Assembly (NCBI RefSeq): GCF_000503055.1
Contig: NZ_AYVY01000017.1
Location: forward strand, 62,604-102,544
Direction: 5' to 3'
Source: Mesorhizobium sp. LSHC420B00
Lineage (GTDB): Bacteria; Pseudomonadota; Alphaproteobacteria; Rhizobiales; Rhizobiaceae
Length of the DNA: 39,941 bases
Below the pieces are notes generated by a model, which saw only the letters and a program-made list of their open reading frames with translations, was not told where the DNA came from and made no database searches. Positions 32,561 through 39,534 of the stretch are shown here, in pieces. Both the position numbers and the translations under genes were made by a program. The stretch's first letter is position 1. Each line of letters opens with the position of its first letter.

Positions 32561-33261
32561 CGGGCAGGCTCGCTGAGGAGATCAAACTTCTGGATCTCGC
32601 AATGCTCGCCCACCGATGCCAGCAGATCCATTGGCGGTGCGCCAGTGTCGGGCCGCCTCCAACTGATCTCGAACGAGAACACAGGGTCCTTGAGATCTGG
32701 GCGCCTCTCTATTGCGACGAGGCGTGCCTGGTAGCCAAGCGGCCCGATGAGCGCATCGAGCTCCTGTCGAGCCGCGGCCTTCCACGTCAGTGCCAACTGG
32801 GCATGGTGTTCGCGCGACATTCGAAGGTCCACCCATTTCAGGACCAGCAAAGTGGCCAGCGTCAGCGCCGTGCCGGCCGCGCCCAAGCCGTATTGGCCAC
32901 CACCGAAAGCCAATCCGATCGCCGTCATCACCCACAACGTGGCCGCTGTGGTGACCCCGCTGACAAGATTGCCGCGGCGAAGAATGGCGCCACCGCCGAT
33001 AAAGCCGACGCCGGTCAACACGCCCAGCGGAAAGCGCAGGACGTCCATCGATGCAAACGAATCCGGGTGCTTGCCAACGGTCTCCAGCAGAATACTGGCC
33101 TGGATCATTGTGATGGCGGCGGCCAATCCCACCAGCACGGTGGTGCGTAGCCCCGCCGCGTGCCCGCGCGCCTCCCTGTTGAGGCCTATCAAAAGGCCTG
33201 CGAGCGCGGTCAGAAGCAGCCGTGCCGCGATGTCTTGCCAAACCGGAACAACGAGGAGCAT
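32557..33261 (-). CDS. MgtC/SapB family membrane protein
   Basis: This 234-residue protein has four or five N-terminal helices (about 1-145) with the MgtC pattern GLLIGLNREARGHAAGLRTT, FPLGVLTGVGFIGGGAILRR and VSGVTTAATLWVMTAIGLAF, plus a soluble ACT-like C-terminal domain of about 85 residues. MgtC proteins protect cells in low magnesium and acid and can regulate the F1Fo ATPase. The ATG at 33261 is used; an in-frame GTG at 33270 is possible. No stress promoter was seen. The TAG stop is supplied by the palindromic repeat. Confidence 0.9.
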   Translation of the reverse strand: MLLVVPVWQDIAARLLLTALAGLLIGLNREARGHAAGLRTTVLVGLAAAITMIQASILLETVGKHPDSFASMDVLRFPLGVLTGVGFIGGGAILRRGNLVSGVTTAATLWVMTAIGLAFGGGQYGLGAAGTALTLATLLVLKWVDLRMSREHHAQLALTWKAAARQELDALIGPLGYQARLVAIERRPDLKDPVFSFEISWRRPDTGAPPMDLLASVGEHCEIQKFDLLSEPAR

Positions 33262-33429
33262 CGCGGTCACCCGTCAGGCCAAGCGCTGCTGGCCTGGATT
33301 GGCGCCAGGGTCAAAGCGAACAAGGGTAACAGCGTCTTCATCGCAAATTCTTTTCGTCGATAAGCAACAAACGATGCGCTTAGGTTTTGGTTGCGCAGCC
33401 GACGATTCACCTCGGCTATGGGCAGCGAC

Positions 33430-33454
33430 GGAACAAAACCTTCGGCCCGGGGTT
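33430..33454 (+). promoter_or_regulatory. EcfG-type promoter for the small-protein/ligase unit
   Basis: Reads GGAAC-N16-GGTT, with the -10 ending 32 bases before the ATG at 33487. It probably drives the DNA ligase gene as well. Confidence 0.65.
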
Positions 33455-33486
33455 GGTGGGTTCACGCCAACGAAGGATTTTCAAAC

Positions 33487-33654
33487 ATGGTCCGCTTGCT
33501 GGTTGCCGGAGCCGTCGCTTATCTGGCCTATCGCATTACCAAGGAGATCGGCGGGTCCGACGAAGTCGATCCGCTGTCGCCTGCGCCCGACCAGACCGGC
33601 CGCAAGGTGGCGAGGCGGCAAAGCAGGGCCCAGGGGAATGGCCGACGGCGGTAG
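33487..33654 (+). CDS. Small single-helix membrane protein
   Basis: This 55-residue protein has an N-terminal hydrophobic helix MVRLLVAGAVAYLAYRITKE and a basic, Arg-rich tail. AAGGA lies nine bases before the ATG. The promoter position and ribosome binding site support a real gene even though no family was recognised. It ends a few bases before the earliest possible ligase start, so the two are co-transcribed. Confidence 0.65.
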   Translation: MVRLLVAGAVAYLAYRITKEIGGSDEVDPLSPAPDQTGRKVARRQSRAQGNGRRR

Positions 33655-33684
33655 CGAATGCCTCAGCGGCGGCGCGGACCAGCC

Positions 33685-34683
33685 ATGACCGCATTTCCGT
33701 TGCCGCTCGACCTTCGTCCGATGGAAGCCAAAGCCGCCGACGCAATTCCTGGCGGCGACGGGCTTTGGCAGTACGAACCGAAATGGGACGGGTTTCGGTG
33801 CCTCGTGTTCAAGGGTGACGATGCCGTCGATCTGCGTGCAAAATCGGGCAAGCCGCTTGGCCGCTATTTTCCCGAACTGATCGCGGTGCTGCGCGATGTG
33901 AGGTCGCGACGGTTTGTTGCCGACGGCGAGATCGTCATCGAGGTCGACGGATCGTCCTCGTTCGAGGCCCTGCAAATGCGCCTTCATCCAGCCGAAAGCA
34001 GGATCCGCAAGTTGAGCCTGGAGACGCCTGCCATGCTGGTCCTGTTCGATATGCTGGCCGAACCCGGCGGCAAGATTATCATCGAACAACCCCTCACCGA
34101 CAGGAGACGGGCGATCGAGGCCTTTGTCGCGTCGGCGGGACGGCGCGAACTGCGCCTGTCCAAATGCACGCACGATGCCGCTACCGCCGAGCGCTGGCTG
34201 CAAGGCGCCGGCCATGGCTCGACCGACGGTGTTGTTGCAAAACTGATCGCCGAGCCATACCAGCCCGGCGAGCGCGCCATGGTCAAGGTCAAGCGGCTGC
34301 GCACTGCGGATTGCGTGGTCGGCGGCTTTCGCTATCTCGCCGGCAGCAACGAAGTCGGATCCCTGCTGCTTGGCCTCTACAATAACGAAGGCAGGTTGGA
34401 CCATGTCGGATTCACCTCGACCATCGGCAAGGACGACAGGGCGGCGCTGACCAGACGGCTGGAAAAACTGCGGGCCAAACCGGGTTTCACCGGCGAGGCG
34501 CCGGGCGGGCCAAGCCGCTGGAGCACGGAGCGCAGCGCACAATGGGAACCGATAAAGCCTGAACTGGTGGTCGAGGTTCGTTTCGACCATGTGACAGGCG
34601 ACCGGTTCCGGCACGGAACCAAGCTGTTGCGCTGGCGGCCGGACAAGGAGCCCCGGCAATGTACGTTCGAGCAGATGGAGTAA
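33685..34683 (+). CDS. ligC: ATP-dependent DNA ligase, LigC-type
   Basis: This 332-residue ligase joins DNA nicks using ATP. Motif I is EPKWDGFR with adenylated Lys33; FVADGEIVIEVDG (motif III region), DGVVAKLI (motif IV) and MVKVKRLRTADCVVGGFRY (motif V) follow, then the OB-fold domain ending FRHGTKLLRWRPDKEP. The absence of polymerase and nuclease domains makes it LigC rather than LigD. The start at 33685 (MTAFPLPLDLRPMEAK) fits the family; an ATG at 33658 is possible. Likely acts with Ku or in base-excision repair. Confidence 0.94.
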   Translation: MTAFPLPLDLRPMEAKAADAIPGGDGLWQYEPKWDGFRCLVFKGDDAVDLRAKSGKPLGRYFPELIAVLRDVRSRRFVADGEIVIEVDGSSSFEALQMRLHPAESRIRKLSLETPAMLVLFDMLAEPGGKIIIEQPLTDRRRAIEAFVASAGRRELRLSKCTHDAATAERWLQGAGHGSTDGVVAKLIAEPYQPGERAMVKVKRLRTADCVVGGFRYLAGSNEVGSLLLGLYNNEGRLDHVGFTSTIGKDDRAALTRRLEKLRAKPGFTGEAPGGPSRWSTERSAQWEPIKPELVVEVRFDHVTGDRFRHGTKLLRWRPDKEPRQCTFEQME

Positions 34684-34778
34684 GTCCCGCCGGAGGCAAC
34701 GCTTCAAGGCGCTCTTGGTGTTCCGTTCTGCCGCCTACGACGGAACCGATGCAGAATTCACTGGTTCGCCGCACTAGC

Positions 34779-34810
34779 CGAGCCTCGGCAATCCATTGCC
34801 GAGGCTCGGG
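34779..34810. terminator. Bidirectional terminator-like hairpin
   Basis: CCGAGCCTCGGCAAT pairs perfectly with ATTGCCGAGGCTCGG around a two-base loop. It lies between the convergent ends of ligC and the YciF-like gene. Confidence 0.65.
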
Positions 34811-34824
34811 ATGCAGTCTGAAAA

Positions 34825-35352
34825 TCAAGCGGCTTCTTGCATTGCGCGTTCGTTGACACCGCTTTCGCCGAGCTTGGAAAGCGCTTCGTCGGTCGCGACC
34901 TCTTCCTTGAGTGTTGCCCTGAGCAGTTCGACAACGTCGCTCTTGCCGAGTTCTTCCGCCCATGCGATCAAAGTGCCGTAACGAGCGATCTCGTAATGCT
35001 CGACGGCCTGCGCCGCGCCGACAAGCCCGGCGTCGAGCGCAGGAGCACCGTTATACTCCTCGAGCACTTCCGAGCCCTCTTCGATGATGCCGTCAATCGC
35101 TGGACAGGTCTTGCCGCGGGCCGGCTTGCCGAATTTCTCGAACACCTCCTCCAGGCGATCGACATGTCCTTCGGTTTCCATGTGGTGTTTCTCGAAGGCG
35201 GCAGTCACTTCTTCCGACTCCGCGCCCTTGGCCATTTTGGGCAACGCTTTCAGTATCTTCTTCTCGGCGTAGTAGAGGTCTTTGAGCCCGTCGAGGAACA
35301 GGTCCTCGAGGCCCTTGCTTGCCGCCTTCGCGGCCTTTTTCGTAGTCGGCAT
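34825..35352 (-). CDS. Ferritin-like DUF892 protein (YciF-like)
   Basis: This 175-residue four-helix protein starts MPTTKKAAKAASKGLEDLFL. It has the DUF892 pattern GLKDLYYAEKKILKALPKMA, KHHMETEGHVDRLEEVFEKF, CPAIDGIIEEGSEVL and VEHYEIARYGTLIAWAEELG, which supplies the Glu/His ligands of a di-iron-like site. YciE/YciF homologues are stress-induced in many bacteria. The ATG at 35352 has GGGAGA upstream and an EcfG-type promoter 51 bases away. Confidence 0.93.
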   Translation of the reverse strand: MPTTKKAAKAASKGLEDLFLDGLKDLYYAEKKILKALPKMAKGAESEEVTAAFEKHHMETEGHVDRLEEVFEKFGKPARGKTCPAIDGIIEEGSEVLEEYNGAPALDAGLVGAAQAVEHYEIARYGTLIAWAEELGKSDVVELLRATLKEEVATDEALSKLGESGVNERAMQEAA

Positions 35353-35402
35353 GGTCGTCTCCCGGGAGTTGGTGGCAGCCTCGCAAAGTAGAGGCGTCCG
35401 AT

Positions 35403-35427
35403 AACCCTCCGATGGGAAACAAGTTCC
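35403..35427 (-). promoter_or_regulatory. EcfG-type promoter for the YciF-like gene
   Basis: On the minus strand this reads GGAAC-N16-GGTT, with the -10 ending 50 bases before the ATG at 35352. Confidence 0.65.
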
Positions 35428-35521
35428 CTGACGGTTCAGGAGCTTTGAAAATTTTTCCGACGGCACTTGTGTCGTATCGCAAGGGGCCTCGACCTGCGGT
35501 AGCAACAGGCGAGAAAAGCAC

Positions 35522-36253
35522 TCAGCGCTCGCCGGTATGTCCGACCAGGCGGATATATTCGGCCTCGGCCAGGCCGTAGCCGCCATCCGCTAGCGAAACG
35601 AGACCATCGCGGTCGCGGATAATGATTTCGCCGCGGCGGGACCGGATGAGCCCTCGGCCCTCAAGCAGCTGGAGCGCGACCGTGACGCCCGGACGTCTTA
35701 CGCCGAGCATGATCGACAGGAATTCGTGGGTGATCGTCAGCCGGTCGCCGGCCACCCGATCGTCACACATGAGCAGCCAGCGCGCCAGCCGGTCTTCAAG
35801 CTTCGATCGCGCGTTGACCAGCGCGGTGTAGCCGGTCTGGATATGCAGACACTGCACGTAGCGCAACAAAAACAGCCGCAATGTCGGGCTTTGCGTCAGC
35901 GCTGCCTTGAATGGCTCGGCATCTATCCTGGCGGCTTCTCCCGCCAGTTGCACATAGCAATCATGGACCATGCGGTCGTCGCCCATCACCAAGGCCGAGC
36001 CGGTCATACCTTCCAAGCCAATGAGGCCAACTTCCGCATCGCTGCCATTCGGCATTTTCGCAACCACTGAACCAATGCCGTCCTCGACGAAATAGATGGC
36101 CTCGATCGGTGATCCGGATACTTCGAGCGATTGCCGCAACTCCAGCGAACAGCGCTCGATGTGCGGCTCGAGAAATGCAAAATCGCCGGCGCTCATCCGG
36201 CGCAACAGCTTGTTTTTGAATAGATTTTGATTGGAAATAGCTGGATCAGACAT
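35522..36253 (-). CDS. Crp/Fnr family transcriptional regulator
   Basis: This 243-residue regulator starts MSDPAISNQNLFKNKLLRRM. A cNMP-binding-like beta roll (about 20-140, including SPIEAIYFVEDGIGSVVAKM and IGLEGMTGSALVMGDDR) is followed by a long dimer helix and a winged helix-turn-helix (about 170-230, LSIMLGVRRPGVTVALQLLE followed by GRGLIRSRRGEIII). There is no N-terminal Fnr cysteine cluster, and the cAMP-contact motif is not conserved. A longer frame to 36517 crosses the AT-rich upstream region and is rejected. Target and signal unknown. Confidence 0.9.
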   Translation of the reverse strand: MSDPAISNQNLFKNKLLRRMSAGDFAFLEPHIERCSLELRQSLEVSGSPIEAIYFVEDGIGSVVAKMPNGSDAEVGLIGLEGMTGSALVMGDDRMVHDCYVQLAGEAARIDAEPFKAALTQSPTLRLFLLRYVQCLHIQTGYTALVNARSKLEDRLARWLLMCDDRVAGDRLTITHEFLSIMLGVRRPGVTVALQLLEGRGLIRSRRGEIIIRDRDGLVSLADGGYGLAEAEYIRLVGHTGER

Positions 36254-36748
36254 AGCTGGGCCCAAAACAGGGCAAGAGCTTTTTGATCTCCCAGCCGTCC
36301 GCGCCCGGTATAACCTGCTGACGATACGGCTTATATAAGCGCTGAAAGGTATGGAGCCTACTAAATAAATGAATTCGATGCACGGCAGTTTCTCCTGCCG
36401 CTTGCCTACGAAAACATCTGACTGAAAGTTAGAGTTGAAAACGTACCAAAGGTGCTTGGTACGAAATCGATAAATCAAAAATGTCGGGCGCGAAAGAGCC
36501 CGTCGCGAGGGATGCAACGGGCTCCATTCGGGCGTCGTGGGCTACGCCCAGTGATCCAAATGAGGGTGGCTTGGATCACTACAATAATGCAGGTGAAAGG
36601 CAGTCGTTCCCGATCTGTCCGCTCGGTAATTTCCGTACATTGAGTTTGGAGGCAAGCGGCGCTAATTGAATTTGAGTCATCCACACAGGCATGGCGAGTG
36701 GATGCTTGAAAGACGCTTCGCGCTTTCGCCCTTTTCAGGGAGGATGGC
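36254..36748. other. 495-base gene-poor regulatory gap
   Basis: This AT-richer gap separates the divergent Crp/Fnr gene and the small gene at 36749. It holds a perfect 12-base palindrome GCTTATATAAGC (36329-36340) and an inverted repeat CGTACCAA-N6-TTGGTACG (36442-36463). A 62-codon frame at 36481 lacks a ribosome binding site and is not called. No GGAAC promoter pair was seen. Confidence 0.6.
36442..36463. promoter_or_regulatory. Operator-like inverted repeat
   Basis: CGTACCAA-N6-TTGGTACG, two perfect 8-base half-sites, 189 bases upstream of the Crp/Fnr start. The spacing suits a dimeric regulator; a short hairpin is the alternative. Confidence 0.4.
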
Positions 36749-36946
36749 ATGTCGATGCATGGTGCAGCAACTCCAGCCGAACTGAGCGTGCTGAGAAAAG
36801 CGCTCGACGACTGCTGCCGCGAGTTGGGTGTTGCGGACGACAGTCCGGTCCGCGAGCGGTTGGCCGCCCGTATCATGTCGCTGTTCAACGAGGGCGTGCT
36901 AAGCGCCGATCTAAAGGAAGCACTGGCCGCCGATCGCCAACACTAA
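36749..36946 (+). CDS. Small conserved helical protein
   Basis: This 65-residue protein contains ATPAELSVLRKALDDCCREL and SPVRERLAARIMSLFNEGVL, followed by SADLKEALAADRQH. It is predicted all-helical and soluble. AGGGAGGATGGC just upstream of the ATG is a strong ribosome binding site. I recognise the RIMSLFNEG type as common in rhizobia without assigned function. Confidence 0.75.
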   Translation: MSMHGAATPAELSVLRKALDDCCRELGVADDSPVRERLAARIMSLFNEGVLSADLKEALAADRQH

Positions 36947-37035
36947 AGCTGCTGCTATGGCGGGGTCCTCGGTGTCGAAGGGTCCGACGCCAGGTCGGCC
37001 TTTTTAGCCAGAGTCCTAGAGACTTTTCGTCTATT

Positions 37036-37085
37036 CACGACAAAACGCCCGCCGCTTATTACCCGGCGGCAGGCGTTTTGTCGTG
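37036..37085. terminator. Long bidirectional terminator hairpin
   Basis: CACGACAAAACGCCCGCCGC and GCGGCAGGCGTTTTGTCGTG pair over 20 bases with one mismatch and a 10-base loop. The stem has an A-run and T-run flanking a GC core, so it would terminate transcripts from both convergent neighbours. Confidence 0.7.
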
Positions 37086-37094
37086 AGCGTGACG

Positions 37095-37259
37095 CTAAAT
37101 GCGCCCAAGCACGACCAAGATGATGACGATGAGCAGCACCAGGCCGAGGCCACCGCCACCGTAATAGCCGGTGCCGTAGAACGGTCCGCCGCCCAAGCCG
37201 CTGAAGCCGCCAAGCAAGGCAAGGACCAAGATGATGATGAGAATGGTTCCAAGGCCCAT
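37095..37259 (-). CDS. DUF3309 small membrane protein
   Basis: This 54-residue protein consists of two hydrophobic helices joined by a Gly/Tyr loop (GGGPFYGTGYYGGGGLG), the DUF3309 pattern. AAGGAGA precedes the ATG at 37259. It is a short inner-membrane protein of unknown function, probably stress related by its promoter. Confidence 0.85.
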   Translation of the reverse strand: MGLGTILIIILVLALLGGFSGLGGGPFYGTGYYGGGGLGLVLLIVIILVVLGRI

Positions 37260-37326
37260 GATGTCTGCTCTCCTTGTTTGCGCTGCCGCCATTCGCATCA
37301 GCGCGTTCGCATTGTACAAAGGTATG

Positions 37327-37351
37327 AACTCGCAAGGAGCATTCCTGTTCC
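37327..37351 (-). promoter_or_regulatory. EcfG-type promoter for the DUF3309 gene
   Basis: On the minus strand this reads GGAAC-N16-AGTT, 67 bases from the ATG; A in place of C/G makes the match weaker. Confidence 0.5.
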
Positions 37352-37462
37352 GGCGGGACAGCAAGGCGCACGCTCATGCAGCGAGGAAAACGCCGGGCTG
37401 TGCAATGGCGCGCCGGCCACCTTGAACACCTGAGAACATGCTGAATTCATAGGAAATTTGTC

Positions 37463-37487
37463 GGAACCTTCGCCCGCCCGAACGGTT
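37463..37487 (+). promoter_or_regulatory. EcfG-type promoter for the secreted small protein at 37535
   Basis: Reads GGAAC-N16-GGTT, with the -10 ending 47 bases before the ATG. Confidence 0.62.
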
Positions 37488-37534
37488 GTTTTCGTAGTCG
37501 CAACGCGACGACCCTCGTAAAAAGGAGAAGCATC

Positions 37535-37846
37535 ATGCTCACGAAAATTCTCGCAGCTTCGGCGCTTACGATCGGTCTGGCCACGTCAGCGATGGCCCAG
37601 AACGTCGGCGACCCCTCCGGAGCCGCTGCCGACGGCAGCGGGCGGACGGTCGTAGTCCCGGATAATGGCGGCCCTGACACCGGCACGGATTCGACCATCA
37701 CCAACAGCATTCGCGATTTCTCAACGACGAATTCGAATGCCGACCGGAATTGCCCGCCGGGCCCGCAGGGGGCTCTGCCCGATGCGACCGGCAAGGCTCC
37801 GGGAACGATGGCGCCGACGGTGAACGATAACCACTGCGGCAAGTAA
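37535..37846 (+). CDS. Small secreted protein of unknown function
   Basis: This 103-residue precursor has a clear signal peptide (MLTKILAASALTIGLATSAM, cleavage after AMA). The mature part is Gly/Asp/Thr/Ser rich, probably disordered, with two cysteines (NCPPGPQGALPD and a terminal HCGK) that could form a disulfide. AAAGGAG precedes the ATG. No family was recognised. The stress promoter upstream and the strong hairpin downstream delimit a single-gene unit. Confidence 0.8.
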   Translation: MLTKILAASALTIGLATSAMAQNVGDPSGAAADGSGRTVVVPDNGGPDTGTDSTITNSIRDFSTTNSNADRNCPPGPQGALPDATGKAPGTMAPTVNDNHCGK

Positions 37847-37864
37847 ACGCCCTGTGATCATAGC

Positions 37865-37904
37865 CTGACGAGGCTGCGGAGCGTGCGCTCCGCAGCCTCG
37901 TCAG
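37865..37904. terminator. Perfect 19-base-pair terminator hairpin
   Basis: CTGACGAGGCTGCGGAGCG and its exact reverse complement flank a two-base loop, followed by TTTG. It lies between the convergent ends of the secreted protein gene and the gene at 37924. Confidence 0.75.
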
Positions 37905-37923
37905 TTTGCCATGAATCAGCCGC

Positions 37924-38166
37924 CTAACGGCCGCGGTGGTCGAAGCTGACGGCGATCTCCCGACCGTCCAGCGCCCGAACGATGAAGCCAACCAGCTCCT
38001 CGTCGGTTTGCCGGCACCAAGGAAAGCGTCTGCGCAAATCGGCTATGACGACGGTGGTCGAGAGAATGTCGCCGGAATGGTAGTCGGCCATGATGGTGTG
38101 AACGGCAGCGTCGGTATCAATACCGATTCCTAGCGGCGACCTGATCTGCCCCACGGAAGCCTCCAC
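37924..38166 (-). CDS. Small hypothetical protein
   Basis: This protein of about 80 residues contains DAAVHTIMADYHSGDILSTT, VVIADLRRRFPWCRQTDEEL and VGFIVRALDGREIAVSFDHR. The start is uncertain. GTG at 38166 has GGGAGA five to six bases upstream and lies just before the compact, protein-like part; the same frame is open to an ATG at 38298 and to 38409, without good binding sites. No family recognised. Confidence 0.55.
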   Translation of the reverse strand: MEASVGQIRSPLGIGIDTDAAVHTIMADYHSGDILSTTVVIADLRRRFPWCRQTDEELVGFIVRALDGREIAVSFDHRGR

Positions 38167-38399
38167 CCATCTCTCCCAGCCAACGATAGCAAGACTGCGG
38201 CAAAGCGAAAGAGCTTGTACGATTCCGTACGATCTCGCGGCTTGCGTTGCACTTTGCGCGACGCGGCCGGCGTCCTTTGTTTTGCCTTTCCAAACCATTG
38301 TTTGGCGTCGCAGCGGCTCTGGCCGCCGCGACCAGGCAACCTCGCCGCAGCTTCCGCGTTGAGCCATCGGAGGGATGACATCAGCCTCGGAGAACTTCC

Positions 38400-38954
38400 A
38401 TGAAAACACTTCTATCCATCACTGCGGCAGCGCTGATGGCCGGCGCGCCTTTGGCTGCTTTTGCCCAATCGGCGACGCTGACACCTCTGACGACCGACAC
38501 CATGAGCAAGGTTGACACGGCGACGTTCGTGAAGACGGTGCCCATCGCCAATACATTTGAAATCGAGTCGAGCCGACTTGCACAGAAGCAGGCGACGGCC
38601 GACGATGTGAAGGCCTTCGCGGCGCAAATGGTCACGGACCACACCAAGGCCGGCGAGGACTTCAAGGCGGCGCTCAGCAAAGGTCAGACAACTTCGGCCA
38701 CCACGCCGGCCGGCCCGCCGCTGGACACCAAGCACCAGGCGTTGCTCGACCAACTCAAGGAGGCCAGCGGGGACAGCTTCCAATCGAAATATATCGACAT
38801 GCAGACCCAGGCGCATAAGGAAGCGGTGGCGCTGTTTTCCGCTTACTCAAATTCCGGCGACGATCCGGCGATGAAGGAGTTTGCCAAGAAGACGCTGCCG
38901 GTGCTGCAAATGCACGAACGTCACGTGAAGGATCTCGCTGCTGCGCATCAATGA
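38400..38954 (+). CDS. DUF4142 periplasmic helical protein
   Basis: This 184-residue precursor has a signal peptide (MKTLLSITAAALMAGAPLAA, cleavage after AFA). The DUF4142 four-helix, ferritin-like domain follows: ANTFEIESSRLAQKQATADD, VKAFAAQMVTDHTKAGEDFK, and QTQAHKEAVALFSAYSNSGD with LPVLQMHERHVKDL. CGGAGAA precedes the ATG. No GGAAC pair was seen upstream. Function unknown; the family is common in rhizobial stress genes. Confidence 0.9.
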   Translation: MKTLLSITAAALMAGAPLAAFAQSATLTPLTTDTMSKVDTATFVKTVPIANTFEIESSRLAQKQATADDVKAFAAQMVTDHTKAGEDFKAALSKGQTTSATTPAGPPLDTKHQALLDQLKEASGDSFQSKYIDMQTQAHKEAVALFSAYSNSGDDPAMKEFAKKTLPVLQMHERHVKDLAAAHQ

Positions 38955-39024
38955 GGGCGAAGACCGCCTGCGGTCTTGCCAACGGAAACGCCCCGGCATG
39001 AATGAAGCGGCTGTCGTCCGGCCC

Positions 39025-39049
39025 GGAACAAAGCACCGAGAGTGCCGTT
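39025..39049 (+). promoter_or_regulatory. EcfG-type promoter for the small genes at 39080 and 39192
   Basis: Reads GGAAC-N16-CGTT, a perfect match, with the -10 ending 30 bases before the ATG at 39080. Confidence 0.65.
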
Positions 39050-39079
39050 ATTCACTTGGCTTATTCCGGGGAGTATCCA

Positions 39080-39160
39080 ATGGAAGGCGGCATTCGCGAG
39101 GCGCCAAGGGCATTAGCGCTGGGTTTCGGCGCCATCCTGGTCGCCGCTGTCACAGGCTGA
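39080..39160 (+). CDS. 26-residue hydrophobic peptide
   Basis: ATG at 39080 follows GGGGAG seven bases upstream. The peptide starts MEGGIREAPRALALG and continues as a short hydrophobic stretch (FGAILVAAVTG) to TGA at 39160. The position directly behind a perfect stress promoter makes translation plausible. It could instead be a leader for the frame at 39192. Confidence 0.35.
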   Translation: MEGGIREAPRALALGFGAILVAAVTG

Positions 39161-39191
39161 AATCGCTTTCCGAACGGGACAGGCTGCCTTC

Positions 39192-39434
39192 ATGCGCTAC
39201 GGCGAGATATTTGCAAATGTTACGGCACTCATGTTGCTGGCCTTGATGATTGGCGGCGTCTTCGTCCTGTTTGGAGAGCCGCTGTGGCCGCGGCACTACG
39301 CGAGAATGGTGCTAGTTACGGATATCGAGGGCATGACCACCGCGTCAGTCCGAACAAGCTGCGTGCCCAGTCCATGCCTGCCCGACACCATCGATCACAC
39401 CGTGCTCACTCCTCGCCCCGAGGACGGACCGTGA
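39192..39434 (+). CDS. Small membrane protein, possible
   Basis: This 80-residue frame has one helix (VTALMLLALMIGGVFVLFGE) followed by a polar tail with cysteines in RTSCVPSPCLPDT. The ribosome binding site is weak (ACAGGCTGCCTTC before ATG). It lies 31 bases after the tiny peptide gene in the same expected transcript. No family recognised. Confidence 0.45.
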   Translation: MRYGEIFANVTALMLLALMIGGVFVLFGEPLWPRHYARMVLVTDIEGMTTASVRTSCVPSPCLPDTIDHTVLTPRPEDGP

Positions 39435-39534
39435 TCTGCGATTTGCAGCAGACGCGCAGCGAGGAGATGCGGAAAGGGCCGCCACGCGACCTGCGCGACG
39501 GACGCTTTGGTTCAATCAAACCGTCTGGCCGCGA

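Noticed and set aside
36481..36669. 62-codon frame in the gap upstream of 36749
   Set aside because: No ribosome binding site and no recognisable protein features.
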